Positions 35,500 to 45,221 of a stretch of 64,000 nt of DNA are shown here, piece by piece (position 1 is the stretch's first letter; each line of letters starts with the position of its first letter). The notes beneath the pieces were generated by a model that was not told where the DNA came from, made no database searches, and was given only the letters and a program-made list of their open reading frames with translations. Both the position numbers and the translations under genes were made by a program. The stretch is from Vibrio diazotrophicus (GTDB lineage: Bacteria; Pseudomonadota; Gammaproteobacteria; Enterobacterales; Vibrionaceae), in NCBI RefSeq assembly GCF_038452265.1, contig NZ_CP151842.1:1426001-1490000 (forward strand), given 5' to 3'.

Positions 35500-36468
35500 A
35501 TGGATGATAAAAGAACACAAGCCATGGCGAAGTTTGAACAAAACAGGCGTCAGGATGAGGAAGTCAGCTCTCCGCTCAGTCAACTTAAAATGAGTAGCGT
35601 TTTTTATACTTACTCGATGTTGAAGCAACCTTGGGGGGTGAAGATCCCTTCTATTCCCTCTAGCACTATGTTTCACTTAGTTCTAGAAGGTGAAGCTTTC
35701 GTCTCAGTGTATGGTGCCCGTGTAAAGCTGGGACCAGGTGACTTTATTTTGCTACCACGAGGTACCGGTCATGACATCGTTGACGTCAATAACACACCAG
35801 CCAATGACCTGTTTGACAATAATATCGAAAAAATCACCGAACACTATGAGCGTTTAACTACGACTGGTGAAGGTGCGTTGACGACGACTCTGTGTGGCAC
35901 GGTACTGTTTGATAACGAGGTTACGACGTCCATCATTCAATCAATGCCGGATTATATATTGGTGCCGTCACAATCCCCTGCACACCAAACCATCGAAAGT
36001 GTGGTCCAATCGATACACAGAGAAACTGAAAACGAGGATTATGGCGCAGGGCTTATTGTTTCGAAGTTGGCGGATGTATTAATCCTTCAATGTATCCGTA
36101 CTTGGATTAATGAACTCTCTGATGAACATCAGAGTTGGCTACTGGCACATACTGATAAGCGTCTTTCTCGTGCGATGAAAAAAATACATGGAGACCCCTC
36201 TGCACATATCGATATTGAGTCTTTAGCTGAGTTATCTGGTATGTCTCGTACGAGCTTCATTGATTATTTTAAGAAAATCGTGGGTCAGACGCCTAAGAAG
36301 TACATTACACATTGGCGCTTATCGTTAGCGCGAGAGCGGTTGTTGCATGGCAATGAGCATGTTCTCAATATTGCACTTGATGTTGGCTATCAATCTGAAG
36401 CCGCGTTCAGTCGTGCATACAAGAGTAAGTATGGAGTGTCACCATCTTATACTAAGAAATCCGGGTAA
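35500..36468 (+). CDS. AraC-family regulator with Cupin_6 domain
   Basis: 322 residues from ATG 35500, with AGGAAG nine bases upstream; the open frame back to 35443 has no ribosome site. An N-terminal cupin (SSTMFHLVLEGEAFVSVYGARV, LGPGDFILLPRGTGHD) precedes a C-terminal AraC HTH pair (IDIESLAELSGMSRTSF and VLNIALDVGYQSEAAFSRAY). Divergent from the DUF4345/flavodoxin operon and convergent with the NmrA gene, either of which it may control. Confidence 0.9.
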   Translation: MDDKRTQAMAKFEQNRRQDEEVSSPLSQLKMSSVFYTYSMLKQPWGVKIPSIPSSTMFHLVLEGEAFVSVYGARVKLGPGDFILLPRGTGHDIVDVNNTPANDLFDNNIEKITEHYERLTTTGEGALTTTLCGTVLFDNEVTTSIIQSMPDYILVPSQSPAHQTIESVVQSIHRETENEDYGAGLIVSKLADVLILQCIRTWINELSDEHQSWLLAHTDKRLSRAMKKIHGDPSAHIDIESLAELSGMSRTSFIDYFKKIVGQTPKKYITHWRLSLARERLLHGNEHVLNIALDVGYQSEAAFSRAYKSKYGVSPSYTKKSG

Positions 36469-36498
36469 CACTGTTTACCGTTTTATAGCGGGAATAGC

Positions 36499-36527
36499 GG
36501 GCAACCCGATGCAAGCTCGGGTTGCCC
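36499..36527. terminator. Hairpin between convergent AraC and NmrA genes
   Basis: GGGCAACCCGA and TCGGGTTGCCC form a perfect 11-bp stem with a 7-base loop. No clear T-run on either side. Confidence 0.6.
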
Positions 36528-36561
36528 AATGATCATGGTTGAATCAACCGTCCTGAATGCT

Positions 36562-37389
36562 CTATCCCCAGTAACCCCCTTCAATGGTTTTGGTGACATA
36601 GTCTGAGAACCTTGTTGGTTTGGTGCCAGTGGCTTCCTCGACACCATGCGCAAGGTTTGAGTTACGTCCGTCAAAGACAACAGTGAAGAGCTCATTAAGG
36701 AGCCATTGGTAATCTTCTGGTACGTTTTGCTCTTTGAGGATGTTTAAATAGTCATCGATACTGACCGAGGTAAATTTAATCTCTTTGTTGAGCTGCTTGG
36801 AAATCTCATCAACGCAGTCCTGAAAGGTCAGCAGCTCAGGACCTGTCACTTCATACAGGCGGTTGCGCTTGCTTGGGTCAACCAGAGTGGCCACCGCTAC
36901 CTCTGCAATGTCATCAGTGTCAATGAAGGGCTCCGGTATGTTTCCAGCAGGTAATATTAAGTGGCCGTTCAAGATGCCTTCTGCCATAAAGCTTTCGCTA
37001 AAGTTTTGTGCAAACCAAGAAGCGCGAACCACATTCCATTCAAGGCCACTGCTGATAAGAACTTGCTCTGCTCTTTCTGCTCCATCTTCACCTCGCCCAG
37101 AAAGTAAGACAACATGCTCAACGCCTTCGGCTTTCGCCACTTCGACAAACGCACGGATATCACTCTCTGCATTGGGTACGGCAAGATCGGGCTGATAAGT
37201 CACGTACGCTGACTTTGCGCCTTTTAAGGCAGCAGGCCAAGTTGTTCGGTTTTCCCAGTCGAAGCAGATCGAGGTGCTGCGGGAGACTGGGCGAGTCTCA
37301 AAGCCAAGTTCAATGAGTCGCTTGTTGACGCGAACACCGGTTTTGGCATTTTTACCGATGATGACAATGGGGTTTGATGGATTGTTCAT
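36562..37389 (-). CDS. NmrA-like NAD(P)-binding protein
   Basis: 275 residues. Rossmann start PIVIIGKNAKTGVRVNKRL (GxxGxxG-like, here GKNAKTG), then HVVLLSGRG and EWNVVRASWFAQNFSES, typical of NmrA/ergot-alkaloid-type (AgnL4) oxidoreductases. Such atypical SDRs bind NAD(P) and act as reductases or redox sensors. Convergent with an AraC gene; upstream it faces a 500-base gap. Confidence 0.85.
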   Translation of the reverse strand: MNNPSNPIVIIGKNAKTGVRVNKRLIELGFETRPVSRSTSICFDWENRTTWPAALKGAKSAYVTYQPDLAVPNAESDIRAFVEVAKAEGVEHVVLLSGRGEDGAERAEQVLISSGLEWNVVRASWFAQNFSESFMAEGILNGHLILPAGNIPEPFIDTDDIAEVAVATLVDPSKRNRLYEVTGPELLTFQDCVDEISKQLNKEIKFTSVSIDDYLNILKEQNVPEDYQWLLNELFTVVFDGRNSNLAHGVEEATGTKPTRFSDYVTKTIEGGYWG

Positions 37390-37885
37390 GTTGGCTCTCC
37401 TAGTGGGATTATAATGTGTTGGTTACGTCGTGCTCATCATGTCCTGAGAGAGCCTTTAGCGGAATGACATCAAATTCGTATTTGTTTGCATAAAGTTCAA
37501 AATTAGAGAGAGGCGACAGAATATGGGTTTAGTTTCATTTCGATTAAGCTTGAGGTTTCAGTTTCTTGACATGAACCTTTGTATATATCGTTTTGATGAT
37601 TCCCGTCGTTACTTCATGTAAAGGACAACGTCAAAAGACAATACCGCTCTTCCTTTCGAAATTTGAACGAAAGGTTATAAAAAATGGATTTTGAGTCAAG
37701 TGGAGATGGAGCGGTTGAGTATTATGTATCAAGGTTGCGCTAGAAATTGATGCGTAATTTATTGATTTATAGCAAACATTCAGCTTCAGACGACCACGTG
37801 TGACGGACTTTTGAGGTGCCCAAGAACATTGGATATAGATGAAATGTGATGTTTAGTGGCAAGGCAGAGCAATAGGGAGATAGCT
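37390..37885. other. Intergenic region, no gene supported
   Basis: About 500 AT-rich bases between divergent NmrA-like and GNAT genes. Only very short reading frames; no repeat or clear hairpin was seen. It must hold both promoters. Confidence 0.5.
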
Positions 37886-38341
37886 ATGGTTCGTTTTCGT
37901 AAAGCTAAGCAAGAAGATCTGACGTGTTTAGTGCACTTGCTCGCTGACGATCCGTTAGGTCGTGATAGAGAAGATACTACCCAACCGCTAGATGAACAAT
38001 ATAAGCAAGCGTTTCAAAGCATATTGAGTGATGCGCAAAATCAAATGATTGTCGCGGAACTTGATGATGAGATCGTCGGAATGTGCCAATTGACGTTCAT
38101 TCCTTATTTGACCCATAAGAGAGGATGGCGATGTTTGATTGAAGGCGTCAGAGTGAAAGCGACAGTAAGAGGGCAGGGAGTTGGAACCACATTGATTAAC
38201 TATGCGCTCGATCTCGCGAAGGCATCAAACTGCATTATGGTCCAGTTGACCAGTGATAAATCTCGCCCTGACGCTATCGCCTTTTATCAACGTTTAGGGT
38301 TTAGAGACAGCCACGAAGGCCTCAAACTACTCATCGGATAG
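37886..38341 (+). CDS. GNAT-family N-acetyltransferase
   Basis: 151 residues from ATG 37886, chosen for its GGGAG ribosome site and the usual GNAT start (MVRFRKAKQEDL). The acetyl-CoA loop is VRGQGVGTTLI (R/QxxGxG/A), followed by QLTSDKSRPDAIAFYQRLGF. It acetylates an unknown amine. It precedes the second kinase-like gene by 108 bases. Confidence 0.88.
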   Translation: MVRFRKAKQEDLTCLVHLLADDPLGRDREDTTQPLDEQYKQAFQSILSDAQNQMIVAELDDEIVGMCQLTFIPYLTHKRGWRCLIEGVRVKATVRGQGVGTTLINYALDLAKASNCIMVQLTSDKSRPDAIAFYQRLGFRDSHEGLKLLIG

Positions 38342-38449
38342 CATGTCGCCTACTCCGGTTTCCTACACCTCATTTTTCTATCGCAAAGATGAAGACGGAT
38401 AAGTTCCATCTTGTAGGCTTCAACTATCTAGGACATGAAGGAAAACCAA

Positions 38450-39520
38450 ATGAATGCTCGTCACGTAAAGCAACAGTTATTTGAAGAGAGTGGTCAGAAT
38501 CTTATTGTTGGAAGAGTCATTGACTGTCCCATTGAACCTAAGCATTTAGCACAAACGACAGCTGATTCCCCTTATGTTATCGAGGCTTTTGACAGCGGTT
38601 TGACGGCGGAAGTCTATAGAGTTCGTTTTGACAATAAGGACTTTACTCTAAAGAAGAAGCGTCAAAGTGCAAAGGTGCAAAACTTAGATGGTCAATTTTC
38701 TTTTCTTAATGAGGTTCAGCGGCGTCAGGACTTTCAGAAGTTAAAAGCAGAGCGTTCTCTTGATGGAATTGTGAATACCGTTTATGCCGACTATCGATTA
38801 GGGATCATCTTATCTGAATGGATAGAAGGTGCGCCAATCCAAAACCTAACGACTGAAATACTCCAGCAACTGTTTTCGACTTTGATGATGTGTGAACAAA
38901 ACGGATTGTTCGAGTGGGACTTATGCTCTGGCAATTTGTTAGTTGACCATCATCAACAACTTAAATTGTTCGATTTTGGTTACATGTATGAGTTTGACCC
39001 GAGACAGGCATTTAATAGTAACGGAACGAATGATCCGCTATTTAACTTCTGTGAACGGTTTGAGACGCGTTTCTTATCTGGATGGTTACTCGAGAAGGAG
39101 TATACCCAGGATAAGGCCCTCACTTTGTTTAGGGAGGTCAAACAGACCGCACTAAAAGCCATAGAGGATAAATTAACTTGGCTTGATGGGAACGGTGGCG
39201 AGTCTCATATCATCGAATACTATCGTGGTATCCAGAGAGAGTTCAGCGAGGCCATTACTAACCAATCAGTACTTGAACGGTGTTTCTTGACAACCATGTT
39301 CCGCTCTCATGTGCTTGATATTGAAGACGATCTGGAAGGAAAAAGTTGCACAGCCTTAACACTCAAGCGTATTGATGTCGTTCAAGTGATTCTCAATCAT
39401 CATTTTCCACTGCTTGAAAGCTACGGTGCCCTATTTTATCAGAATGAAGGAGCCTCGCAGGAAGAGTTGCGCCTTCGATATGAACAGAAGTGGAAGCTAG
39501 CGGAAAGCTATCAGTTGTAA
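38450..39520 (+). CDS. Protein-kinase-like phosphotransferase, copy 2
   Basis: 356 residues from ATG 38450 (AAGGA eight bases upstream; an ATG at 38435 has no such site). It is closely related to the 22650-23738 product over the full length: GLTAEVYRVRFDNKDFTLKKK, catalytic loop FEWDLCSGNLL, metal-binding LFDFGYM, and RSHVLDIEDDLEGKSCT. The loop Asp and Asn are kept, so it should bind ATP and magnesium. It precedes a PAS-GGDEF*-EAL gene by 122 bases; whether it acts on a small molecule or a protein is unknown. Confidence 0.65.
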   Translation: MNARHVKQQLFEESGQNLIVGRVIDCPIEPKHLAQTTADSPYVIEAFDSGLTAEVYRVRFDNKDFTLKKKRQSAKVQNLDGQFSFLNEVQRRQDFQKLKAERSLDGIVNTVYADYRLGIILSEWIEGAPIQNLTTEILQQLFSTLMMCEQNGLFEWDLCSGNLLVDHHQQLKLFDFGYMYEFDPRQAFNSNGTNDPLFNFCERFETRFLSGWLLEKEYTQDKALTLFREVKQTALKAIEDKLTWLDGNGGESHIIEYYRGIQREFSEAITNQSVLERCFLTTMFRSHVLDIEDDLEGKSCTALTLKRIDVVQVILNHHFPLLESYGALFYQNEGASQEELRLRYEQKWKLAESYQL

Positions 39521-39642
39521 AACAGAAGTTGGAGCTATTAAGCGAATATTGGGTATTTATTGCAAGAGTTGCTTAAAGCAACACATCGATTGACTAGGCG
39601 CTAATCCTAGCAACATGGAATAGTTGGTTCTTGAATAGGTAA

Positions 39643-41334
39643 ATGAAAATGGACAAACAGACTTTACCGCAATTACTGCTCAGTCTTTTAGATACCGCGA
39701 GTGAAGGTTTGTGGTTTATGGGCGATGATAATGTTGTTCATTTCTACAACAGTACTTTCTATCAGCAGTTTAATCTCCCTTCTGAGAGTCCATCATTAGA
39801 AGACTGGTTGGAATTGGTTCACCCACAAGATCGAACTCAACTAGTGAAGGAAGTCGAGTTATATCAAAAGTATCATACGACTTCTCGCGTAAAAACGCGT
39901 TATCGTGTGAAAAATTTGTCAGGTCGCTACCTTTGGATTGAAGTAACGGGGGTACGTGCAGAGTATAATGGTGGATTCGCCATGGTTGGCTCTCACAAGG
40001 ATGTCTCTGATGAGGTGTTCCTTAATCAGTATCTGACTCATATGGCCAATCATGATAGTGAAACAGGATTATTCAACCGCCATTACTTCTTGCAAAGCTT
40101 TCCTCGCTTTAAAGAAAAAGGATGGCTTTTTGTGTGTTGTCTTACTCAATTACAACAGTTTCAACGTAGGGTTGGCAATGATGCATCTGGAGCACTGTCT
40201 TCTACTTTAGTTTCCACATTAGATCATGTCTTTTCGTTGAAATACGGGCTTTATCGTATTAGCGCTGATGTATTTGTTGTTCAAATAGATGAAAAACTGG
40301 ATGCAGCGTTAGTGCTAGAGCTGATGAATCAAATAGAATCGGAATTCCAAAGCCAAGTCCAAGTTAAAGGATGCAATGTAACTATAACCAGTCGAATTGG
40401 GATAGGAGCTTTACCTGTTCCCGTTATCAACCCAGAAAATCCGCTAGAACAAGTTTTTAACCTTTCGGAATATACCCGCCTGGTAAACTCTCCAGTGAGT
40501 TATACCGATGATTCTCAGCGTAATATCGACAGGCATTTTGAAATACAAGACGCATTGGAGGAAGCTATTGAATTACATCAGATTACTATTGCCCTTCAAC
40601 CTATTGTTGAAGCCTTATCGGGAAATATAATCAGTTTTGAGGCGCTAGCTCGTTGGAATCATCCTGTGTTGGGCCATATTTCACCTATAGAGTTTATCCC
40701 TATCGCAGAAAAGCAAGGGTATATTCATGCGTTAGGAATATTGGTCTTAACGCGTGCTTGTCAATACCTTGCAACGTTTGATGAGACTTATGTAGCAAGG
40801 CCCCTAATCAATGTAAATGTTTCAGCACATCAGCTTCTTAAAGACAGCTTTGTGGATGATGTACTTGATGTTGCAACGCAAGCTGGTGTGTCCCCTAGTC
40901 GTATTGTGTTGGAAGTGACAGAGTCATATTTGCTTGATGAAAATCCCACGATAAATAGAACTCTAAATGTGCTCCATACTCATGGTTTTAAGTTGTCGAT
41001 AGACGATTTTGGATCAGGGATGAGTGCTGTTACTAGCTTATTTCGTCTTCCACTCTATCAAGTCAAACTGGATAGAGCTCTGATTAATGAGGCGATGCGA
41101 TTGGATGCATGCATGAAGTTAATTACTCATTTGTGTGAGTTTGGTCGGTCACACAATATCAGTCTGGTTGCGGAAGGAGTTGAGACATCGGCGATGTTTA
41201 AGACATTAACCGGGGTAGGTGTACCGTACCTTCAAGGGTATTTTCTTTACAAGCCTTGCTCGCCTGAGGTGTGGTTGGAAAAGCGCGCTAGTTTAAGACT
41301 TAGGGAGGGTACGAATGTTAAATTACACCTGTAA
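39643..41334 (+). CDS. PAS - degenerate GGDEF - EAL protein, copy 2
   Basis: 563 residues; ATG 39643 and ATG 39649 (MKMDK) are both possible. Same layout as copy 1: PAS about 10-125, a cyclase-dead GGDEF-like domain (YRISADVFVVQ), and EAL about 310-555 with FEALARW, NVNVSAHQL, LEVTESY, IDDFGSG, YQVKLDR, AEGVETS and LQGYF. It should degrade c-di-GMP. Its last 20 bases overlap the next small gene, implying coupling. A longer C-terminal tail (LRLREGTNVKLHL) is specific to this copy. Confidence 0.88.
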   Translation: MKMDKQTLPQLLLSLLDTASEGLWFMGDDNVVHFYNSTFYQQFNLPSESPSLEDWLELVHPQDRTQLVKEVELYQKYHTTSRVKTRYRVKNLSGRYLWIEVTGVRAEYNGGFAMVGSHKDVSDEVFLNQYLTHMANHDSETGLFNRHYFLQSFPRFKEKGWLFVCCLTQLQQFQRRVGNDASGALSSTLVSTLDHVFSLKYGLYRISADVFVVQIDEKLDAALVLELMNQIESEFQSQVQVKGCNVTITSRIGIGALPVPVINPENPLEQVFNLSEYTRLVNSPVSYTDDSQRNIDRHFEIQDALEEAIELHQITIALQPIVEALSGNIISFEALARWNHPVLGHISPIEFIPIAEKQGYIHALGILVLTRACQYLATFDETYVARPLINVNVSAHQLLKDSFVDDVLDVATQAGVSPSRIVLEVTESYLLDENPTINRTLNVLHTHGFKLSIDDFGSGMSAVTSLFRLPLYQVKLDRALINEAMRLDACMKLITHLCEFGRSHNISLVAEGVETSAMFKTLTGVGVPYLQGYFLYKPCSPEVWLEKRASLRLREGTNVKLHL

Positions 41335-41671
41335 GTTATGCACTTTTGAATCAACGGTTGATGTACAAGAAACGGTCCCGTTTCAGATTGAGCATGGAGT
41401 ATGCGAGTTTTGTATGGATGATGTCCATCACACGTTAAAAGCGAGCCATCAGTTCAACAAAGTTGAGCTTCACTTGAGAATCAATTTGCGTAAGCTCAGG
41501 TACAATTTACAGCGAGTGACACGCCATGACAAAGAAGTGAGTTCGGTGCTTGATGTCGTTCAATCAGAGGTGAGTGCCATTGAGCATGAGTTGGGGGAGT
41601 TGATGTCAGATTATCCTTCGATTGCTGAAGTGTTATCGGAATATCGAAGTTTATTATGCGTGTATAAGTAG
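41315..41671 (+). CDS. Small zinc-ribbon-like protein with coiled coil
   Basis: 118 residues. Cys pairs CKLC (6-9) and CEFC (31-34) suggest a zinc ribbon at the N-terminus; the rest is helical and charged (VVQSEVSAIEHELGELM). It begins inside the EAL gene, with GGGAGG upstream of ATG 41315. No family recognised. Coupling to the phosphodiesterase suggests a partner or regulator. Confidence 0.6.
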   Translation: MLNYTCKLCTFESTVDVQETVPFQIEHGVCEFCMDDVHHTLKASHQFNKVELHLRINLRKLRYNLQRVTRHDKEVSSVLDVVQSEVSAIEHELGELMSDYPSIAEVLSEYRSLLCVYK

Positions 41672-41723
41672 CGAACAGGTAGCAACACATGGTCATTGCG
41701 GAGTTTAGTGTTATTCGGGCTCG

Positions 41724-41948
41724 TTGAGCGTGAGCGAGCCAAATTTAATCAGAAGAATACAAGAGCATATCAACTTGGGGAGGTGTCAAGAGCTGTTTTT
41801 GATGCTTGTTATACTTTTACTCGGAGAGTCTGCGCGTAGAAGTGTGGGCGGAAAGGCTGACTCTACTTTGATGGAGTTGAAAGAGCTTTATGAACTGGGC
41901 AACTGTTTGGTCATGTTAAGCCATGGTGTGAACTTGCGAATTGTATAA
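41724..41948 (+). CDS. Small ORF, 74 residues, unknown
   Basis: TTG start at 41724 with no strong ribosome site. One hydrophobic helix (ELFLMLVILLLGESA). It lies between the zinc-ribbon gene and the chemoreceptor in the same direction. Its coding status is uncertain. Confidence 0.3.
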   Translation: MSVSEPNLIRRIQEHINLGRCQELFLMLVILLLGESARRSVGGKADSTLMELKELYELGNCLVMLSHGVNLRIV

Positions 41949-42127
41949 AAACGACCCGTAATTGTTGGTCACGAGGAAATACTACACTTCGCGATTAAGC
42001 CAATGTTATGAGGTTAGTCAGACACATACATACAGCCTCTGAATTAATGTGCTTTCAAAACGATATAGCACAATTAGGAACAATTATTTAGCGGTTTTTT
42101 ATTAGGTGCTATTAGGACGAAGGAATT

Positions 42128-44035
42128 ATGGAAAAAGGATTTTTCGGGTTTAAAGGGATATTGCTGGGCGCCATGGCTTGTTTGCTAACAACGGCCCTTA
42201 TTGTAAGCGCTTGGATTGGCTATAGTGATACTCGCGAAATCGTCGTGGAAAATGTGGAGCGTTATTTTACTGACTATACACGACAACAAGCGATGGCCGC
42301 AGAGAGCTATTTTGGACAGAAGACACGCAGTATCAGTAAAGTGGCGAAACATTATAAGGCTCAGCCTTTTCCTGAAAACTATATTGAACAGACTAAGTTA
42401 CTTGCTAATGCCATGGATATAGACAGTGTCGTGATATCACTTGACAATGGTGATGCGTACTGGAATCAAACAGCCAACACATGGCCAAACCACAAATATA
42501 ATGGCGATGTTACGAAACGTGAGTGGTACCAACTGGCTCAAAGGAAATCACAGGTCTCTGTAACAGAACCGTATGTTGCTTCTGATGGTGTAATTTGGAT
42601 TAGTTTTGTTGAAAAGACATACGACGGCACGATTTCTTCTGACTTGACTCTGGATTTTCTAAACCAGATTGTCAATCGAGTGAGTGATATACCCGGCGCG
42701 GTTGCTGTTATGATGGATAGTGAGACGACGATACTTGCTTCATCTTCACCCGTCATTAAAAATGGCGAAAAGGCAAGGGACCTTAATGGATTCAGGGATA
42801 CTGCGCTGAATGCTGTAAGAATGCATTCCGGTGTTCAGTCTTACGAACTGGATGGCCAAGAAAAGCTGTTCTTTTCTCACAGATTCCAAGTAGCGGATAA
42901 AACATGGTACCTAGGTGTAGGGGTTGATGAAGCAATCGCATTCCAAGAGTTAGGAGAGTTGGAAACTAACCTTACTCTCAGTGTCGCGATTAGCATCCTG
43001 TCTGCACTCATTGTTTTGTCATTGCTCTTCCATCGCTTATACCAACCGGTCCTAGCTCTTAGGGATGTCATAGAGGACCTCGCCAAGGGGAATGGCGATT
43101 TAACCAATCGGATCCCAGTAACCTCAAGCGATGACCTTGGACGGATAGCAGTTGGTATCAATGGGTTTATCGCACAGTTGCAGTCAATGTTCCTAGAGGT
43201 TAAAACTTTGTCCAAGGAGCTTGAAAGCCGCATTGGCACGCTTGCAACTCAATCCCAACAGAGCGCTCTGCGCCTCACAGAACATGCTTCCGAAACCGAG
43301 CAAATTGCCGCTGCAATTGAAGAGATGAACGCCACTGCGGAAGCGGTTGCTCAGAGTGCTGCGACAACCGCACAACTGACACAGAAAGCAGAAGAGTTGG
43401 GGCGTGACGCTTCTCAGAGTATTGACCAGTCAAAAACAAACATGAGTTCATTGCGTCGAGAGGTTGATGTGGCCGTCGAGCGTGTAGAAGAGATGAATGG
43501 TAAATCACAAGGTATCCACTCTATTTTAACGGTCATCAGTGATATTGCTGAGCAGACTAATCTGCTAGCCTTGAATGCGGCCATCGAAGCCGCTAGGGCG
43601 GGTGAGCAAGGACGGGGATTTGCAGTTGTGGCGGATGAAGTTAGAAATCTCGCGGGACGAACAAAATGCAGTACAGAGGAAATTGAGCAAGCGTTAAATG
43701 AGCTGTTAAACAGCAGTCGTACGATGGTTGATTCAATGGAAAGTACCAAAGTGTGTTGCCAAGAGGCTGACTCTAGCACTAATGCCTTGGAAAGGAATGT
43801 TTCCCATGTTGCAGAGTTGGTAACACACATTAATGACGCGAGCATGCAAATAGCAACATCGGCTGAAGAGCAGAGCAGCGTTACACAGGAAATTGGTCGT
43901 AACATCACCCAAATTAACGATATCGTGAATGCACTTAAATCTTCGGGTGTAGAAATTGAAGAGGAAACACTCAGACTAGTAGAAGTGAATCAGCAATTGA
44001 GCGCGTTGATGGCGAAGTTTAAAGTTGAGCAGTAG
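42128..44035 (+). CDS. Methyl-accepting chemotaxis protein, dCACHE type
   Basis: 635 residues. TM1 about 10-30 (GILLGAMACLLTTALIVSAW), periplasmic double-CACHE sensor about 35-275, TM2 about 280-302, HAMP about 303-355, and the cytoplasmic signalling domain to the end. The receptor tip EQTNLLALNAAIEAARAGEQG is intact (residues about 479-499), so it can contact CheA and CheW. Ends in KVEQ without the CheR-docking pentapeptide. The ligand is probably a small amino acid or carboxylate, judged only by sensor type. Confidence 0.92.
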   Translation: MEKGFFGFKGILLGAMACLLTTALIVSAWIGYSDTREIVVENVERYFTDYTRQQAMAAESYFGQKTRSISKVAKHYKAQPFPENYIEQTKLLANAMDIDSVVISLDNGDAYWNQTANTWPNHKYNGDVTKREWYQLAQRKSQVSVTEPYVASDGVIWISFVEKTYDGTISSDLTLDFLNQIVNRVSDIPGAVAVMMDSETTILASSSPVIKNGEKARDLNGFRDTALNAVRMHSGVQSYELDGQEKLFFSHRFQVADKTWYLGVGVDEAIAFQELGELETNLTLSVAISILSALIVLSLLFHRLYQPVLALRDVIEDLAKGNGDLTNRIPVTSSDDLGRIAVGINGFIAQLQSMFLEVKTLSKELESRIGTLATQSQQSALRLTEHASETEQIAAAIEEMNATAEAVAQSAATTAQLTQKAEELGRDASQSIDQSKTNMSSLRREVDVAVERVEEMNGKSQGIHSILTVISDIAEQTNLLALNAAIEAARAGEQGRGFAVVADEVRNLAGRTKCSTEEIEQALNELLNSSRTMVDSMESTKVCCQEADSSTNALERNVSHVAELVTHINDASMQIATSAEEQSSVTQEIGRNITQINDIVNALKSSGVEIEEETLRLVEVNQQLSALMAKFKVEQ

Positions 44036-44086
44036 AAGGTGTAAATCTTAGCAATCGAAGAAGCGTCGATTGATTTGAAGTGAGTA

Positions 44087-44398
44087 GTGCTGACGTTTGG
44101 AGACCTAATAAGTTTTGAGGTGTTGGCTTGGTGGGAGCACCCTGAGTTGGGGGCGATTTCACCTGCAGAATTCAATCTCATTGCCGAACGGTTAGGGTAT
44201 ATACATGCATTGGGCTTGCTAGTTCTAGAGTATGCTTGCCAGTACTTGGTTATGTTTGATTCCACACTCAATGCGAGACCTTTAGTCAATGTGAATGTGT
44301 CGGCGCATCAATTGCTGAAGGCGAGCTTTGTTGATGATGTGTGTGAGGTTGTCGCTCGTTTGGGGCAAGCATATATATATCGAAGACTTGGTAACTAA
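44087..44398 (+). pseudogene. EAL-domain gene fragment (third copy)
   Basis: Encodes GDLISFEVLAWWEHPELGAISPAEF through NVNVSAHQLLKASFVDDVCEVVARLG, the first half of the EAL domain of copy 1, nearly identical in DNA (e.g. around 44275-44355). PAS, GGDEF and the EAL C-terminal half are absent. The EAL signature has become EVL and RW is WW. A remnant of a duplication. Confidence 0.8.
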
Positions 44399-44506
44399 CA
44401 CCGAACTTCATTCTCGTTGAGTGGGTAAGTTTCTTCTCGATTGGTTTCAATCATTTGTTGATGTAGCTAAGCAGATTTTAATTATTAAGGTTATAGGAAT
44501 AAGCTT

Positions 44507-45031
44507 TTGGAAAACTTAGGTAAAGAGTTGTATGAAGAATATGCGTTGATCAGTAAGCGGTATCTTAAAAAATGGTGGCATAAAGTACCTAGTTTTTTAC
44601 AGAGAACTTTTGGCAACGGAGATCATTATTCTCAGTTGCTTAAAATGGAACAAGTGATAGTTCATGATACTAAGCTATTTGCTTCATCAAAGCTTAAGGC
44701 TGGTAATGGGCTAAACAAAGAGTGTATTAACGAGATTGTAGTGGCTTATAAAAACACTAGAGAGAGGTTGGTTAGTCGCTCAAATTATCTAACTCTATTA
44801 GCCGCTAGTTTTGGCTTAATTTCTGCTGTTACTGGAATGTCGCTAAAGTTGGAGGTTGCTTCAGGCATCTTTCCTAGTCTGTTTACTTTATTCTTGTTTA
44901 TTCCGCTTTTTTTGCTTTTAGTTGAACGGAGTAAATTGAATGAGCATGCAGCATTGGCTCAAGAATTGGTCAATATACTTGAACTAGTTAAAAGTGATCT
45001 TGATTCTGAACCACAAAAAGAGGTTGGGTAA
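44507..45031 (+). CDS. Two-helix membrane protein, unknown
   Basis: 174 residues from TTG 44507 (AGGA eight bases upstream). An N-terminal soluble part (1-95, basic) precedes two membrane helices (about 97-113 and 120-142: GIFPSLFTLFLFIPLFLLLVE) and a charged C-terminal helix. This SLATT-like layout (helical part + hairpin) occurs in some defence-associated membrane proteins, but the match is not strong enough to name. It lies after the EAL fragment and before the island module. Confidence 0.55.
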   Translation: MENLGKELYEEYALISKRYLKKWWHKVPSFLQRTFGNGDHYSQLLKMEQVIVHDTKLFASSKLKAGNGLNKECINEIVVAYKNTRERLVSRSNYLTLLAASFGLISAVTGMSLKLEVASGIFPSLFTLFLFIPLFLLLVERSKLNEHAALAQELVNILELVKSDLDSEPQKEVG

Positions 45032-45160
45032 TTTGAAGAGATGGTTAAGTTAAGTATATCTAAGTCAACAAGTTAAGGCTGATTTGCAACATCTGGGTAT
45101 TGTCACTAGATCCTAGTTTTATGTTTATAGAGATGATAAGGATAGGTTAGCTGAGAAGCA

Positions 45161-45188
45161 AAAAAAAAGGGGAGCAATCAGGCTCCCC
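45161..45188 (-). terminator. Intrinsic terminator of the island secreted-protein operon
   Basis: On the minus strand GGGGAGC and GCTCCCC pair around CTGATT and are followed by eight or more T (plus-strand A-run 45161-45168). Confidence 0.85.
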
Positions 45189-45221
45189 ATTGTCATTTTT
45201 TACCGTCGCTGGTGGTAGGTA

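Noticed and set aside
43414..43908. A 164-codon frame opposite the chemoreceptor
   Set aside because: Antisense shadow of the conserved receptor tip; the Ala/Ser-rich translation is the complement of its helix codons.
44507..45031. A named SLATT-type defence effector
   Set aside because: The two-helix layout is suggestive, but no partner gene or motif allows the call, so it is listed only as a membrane protein.
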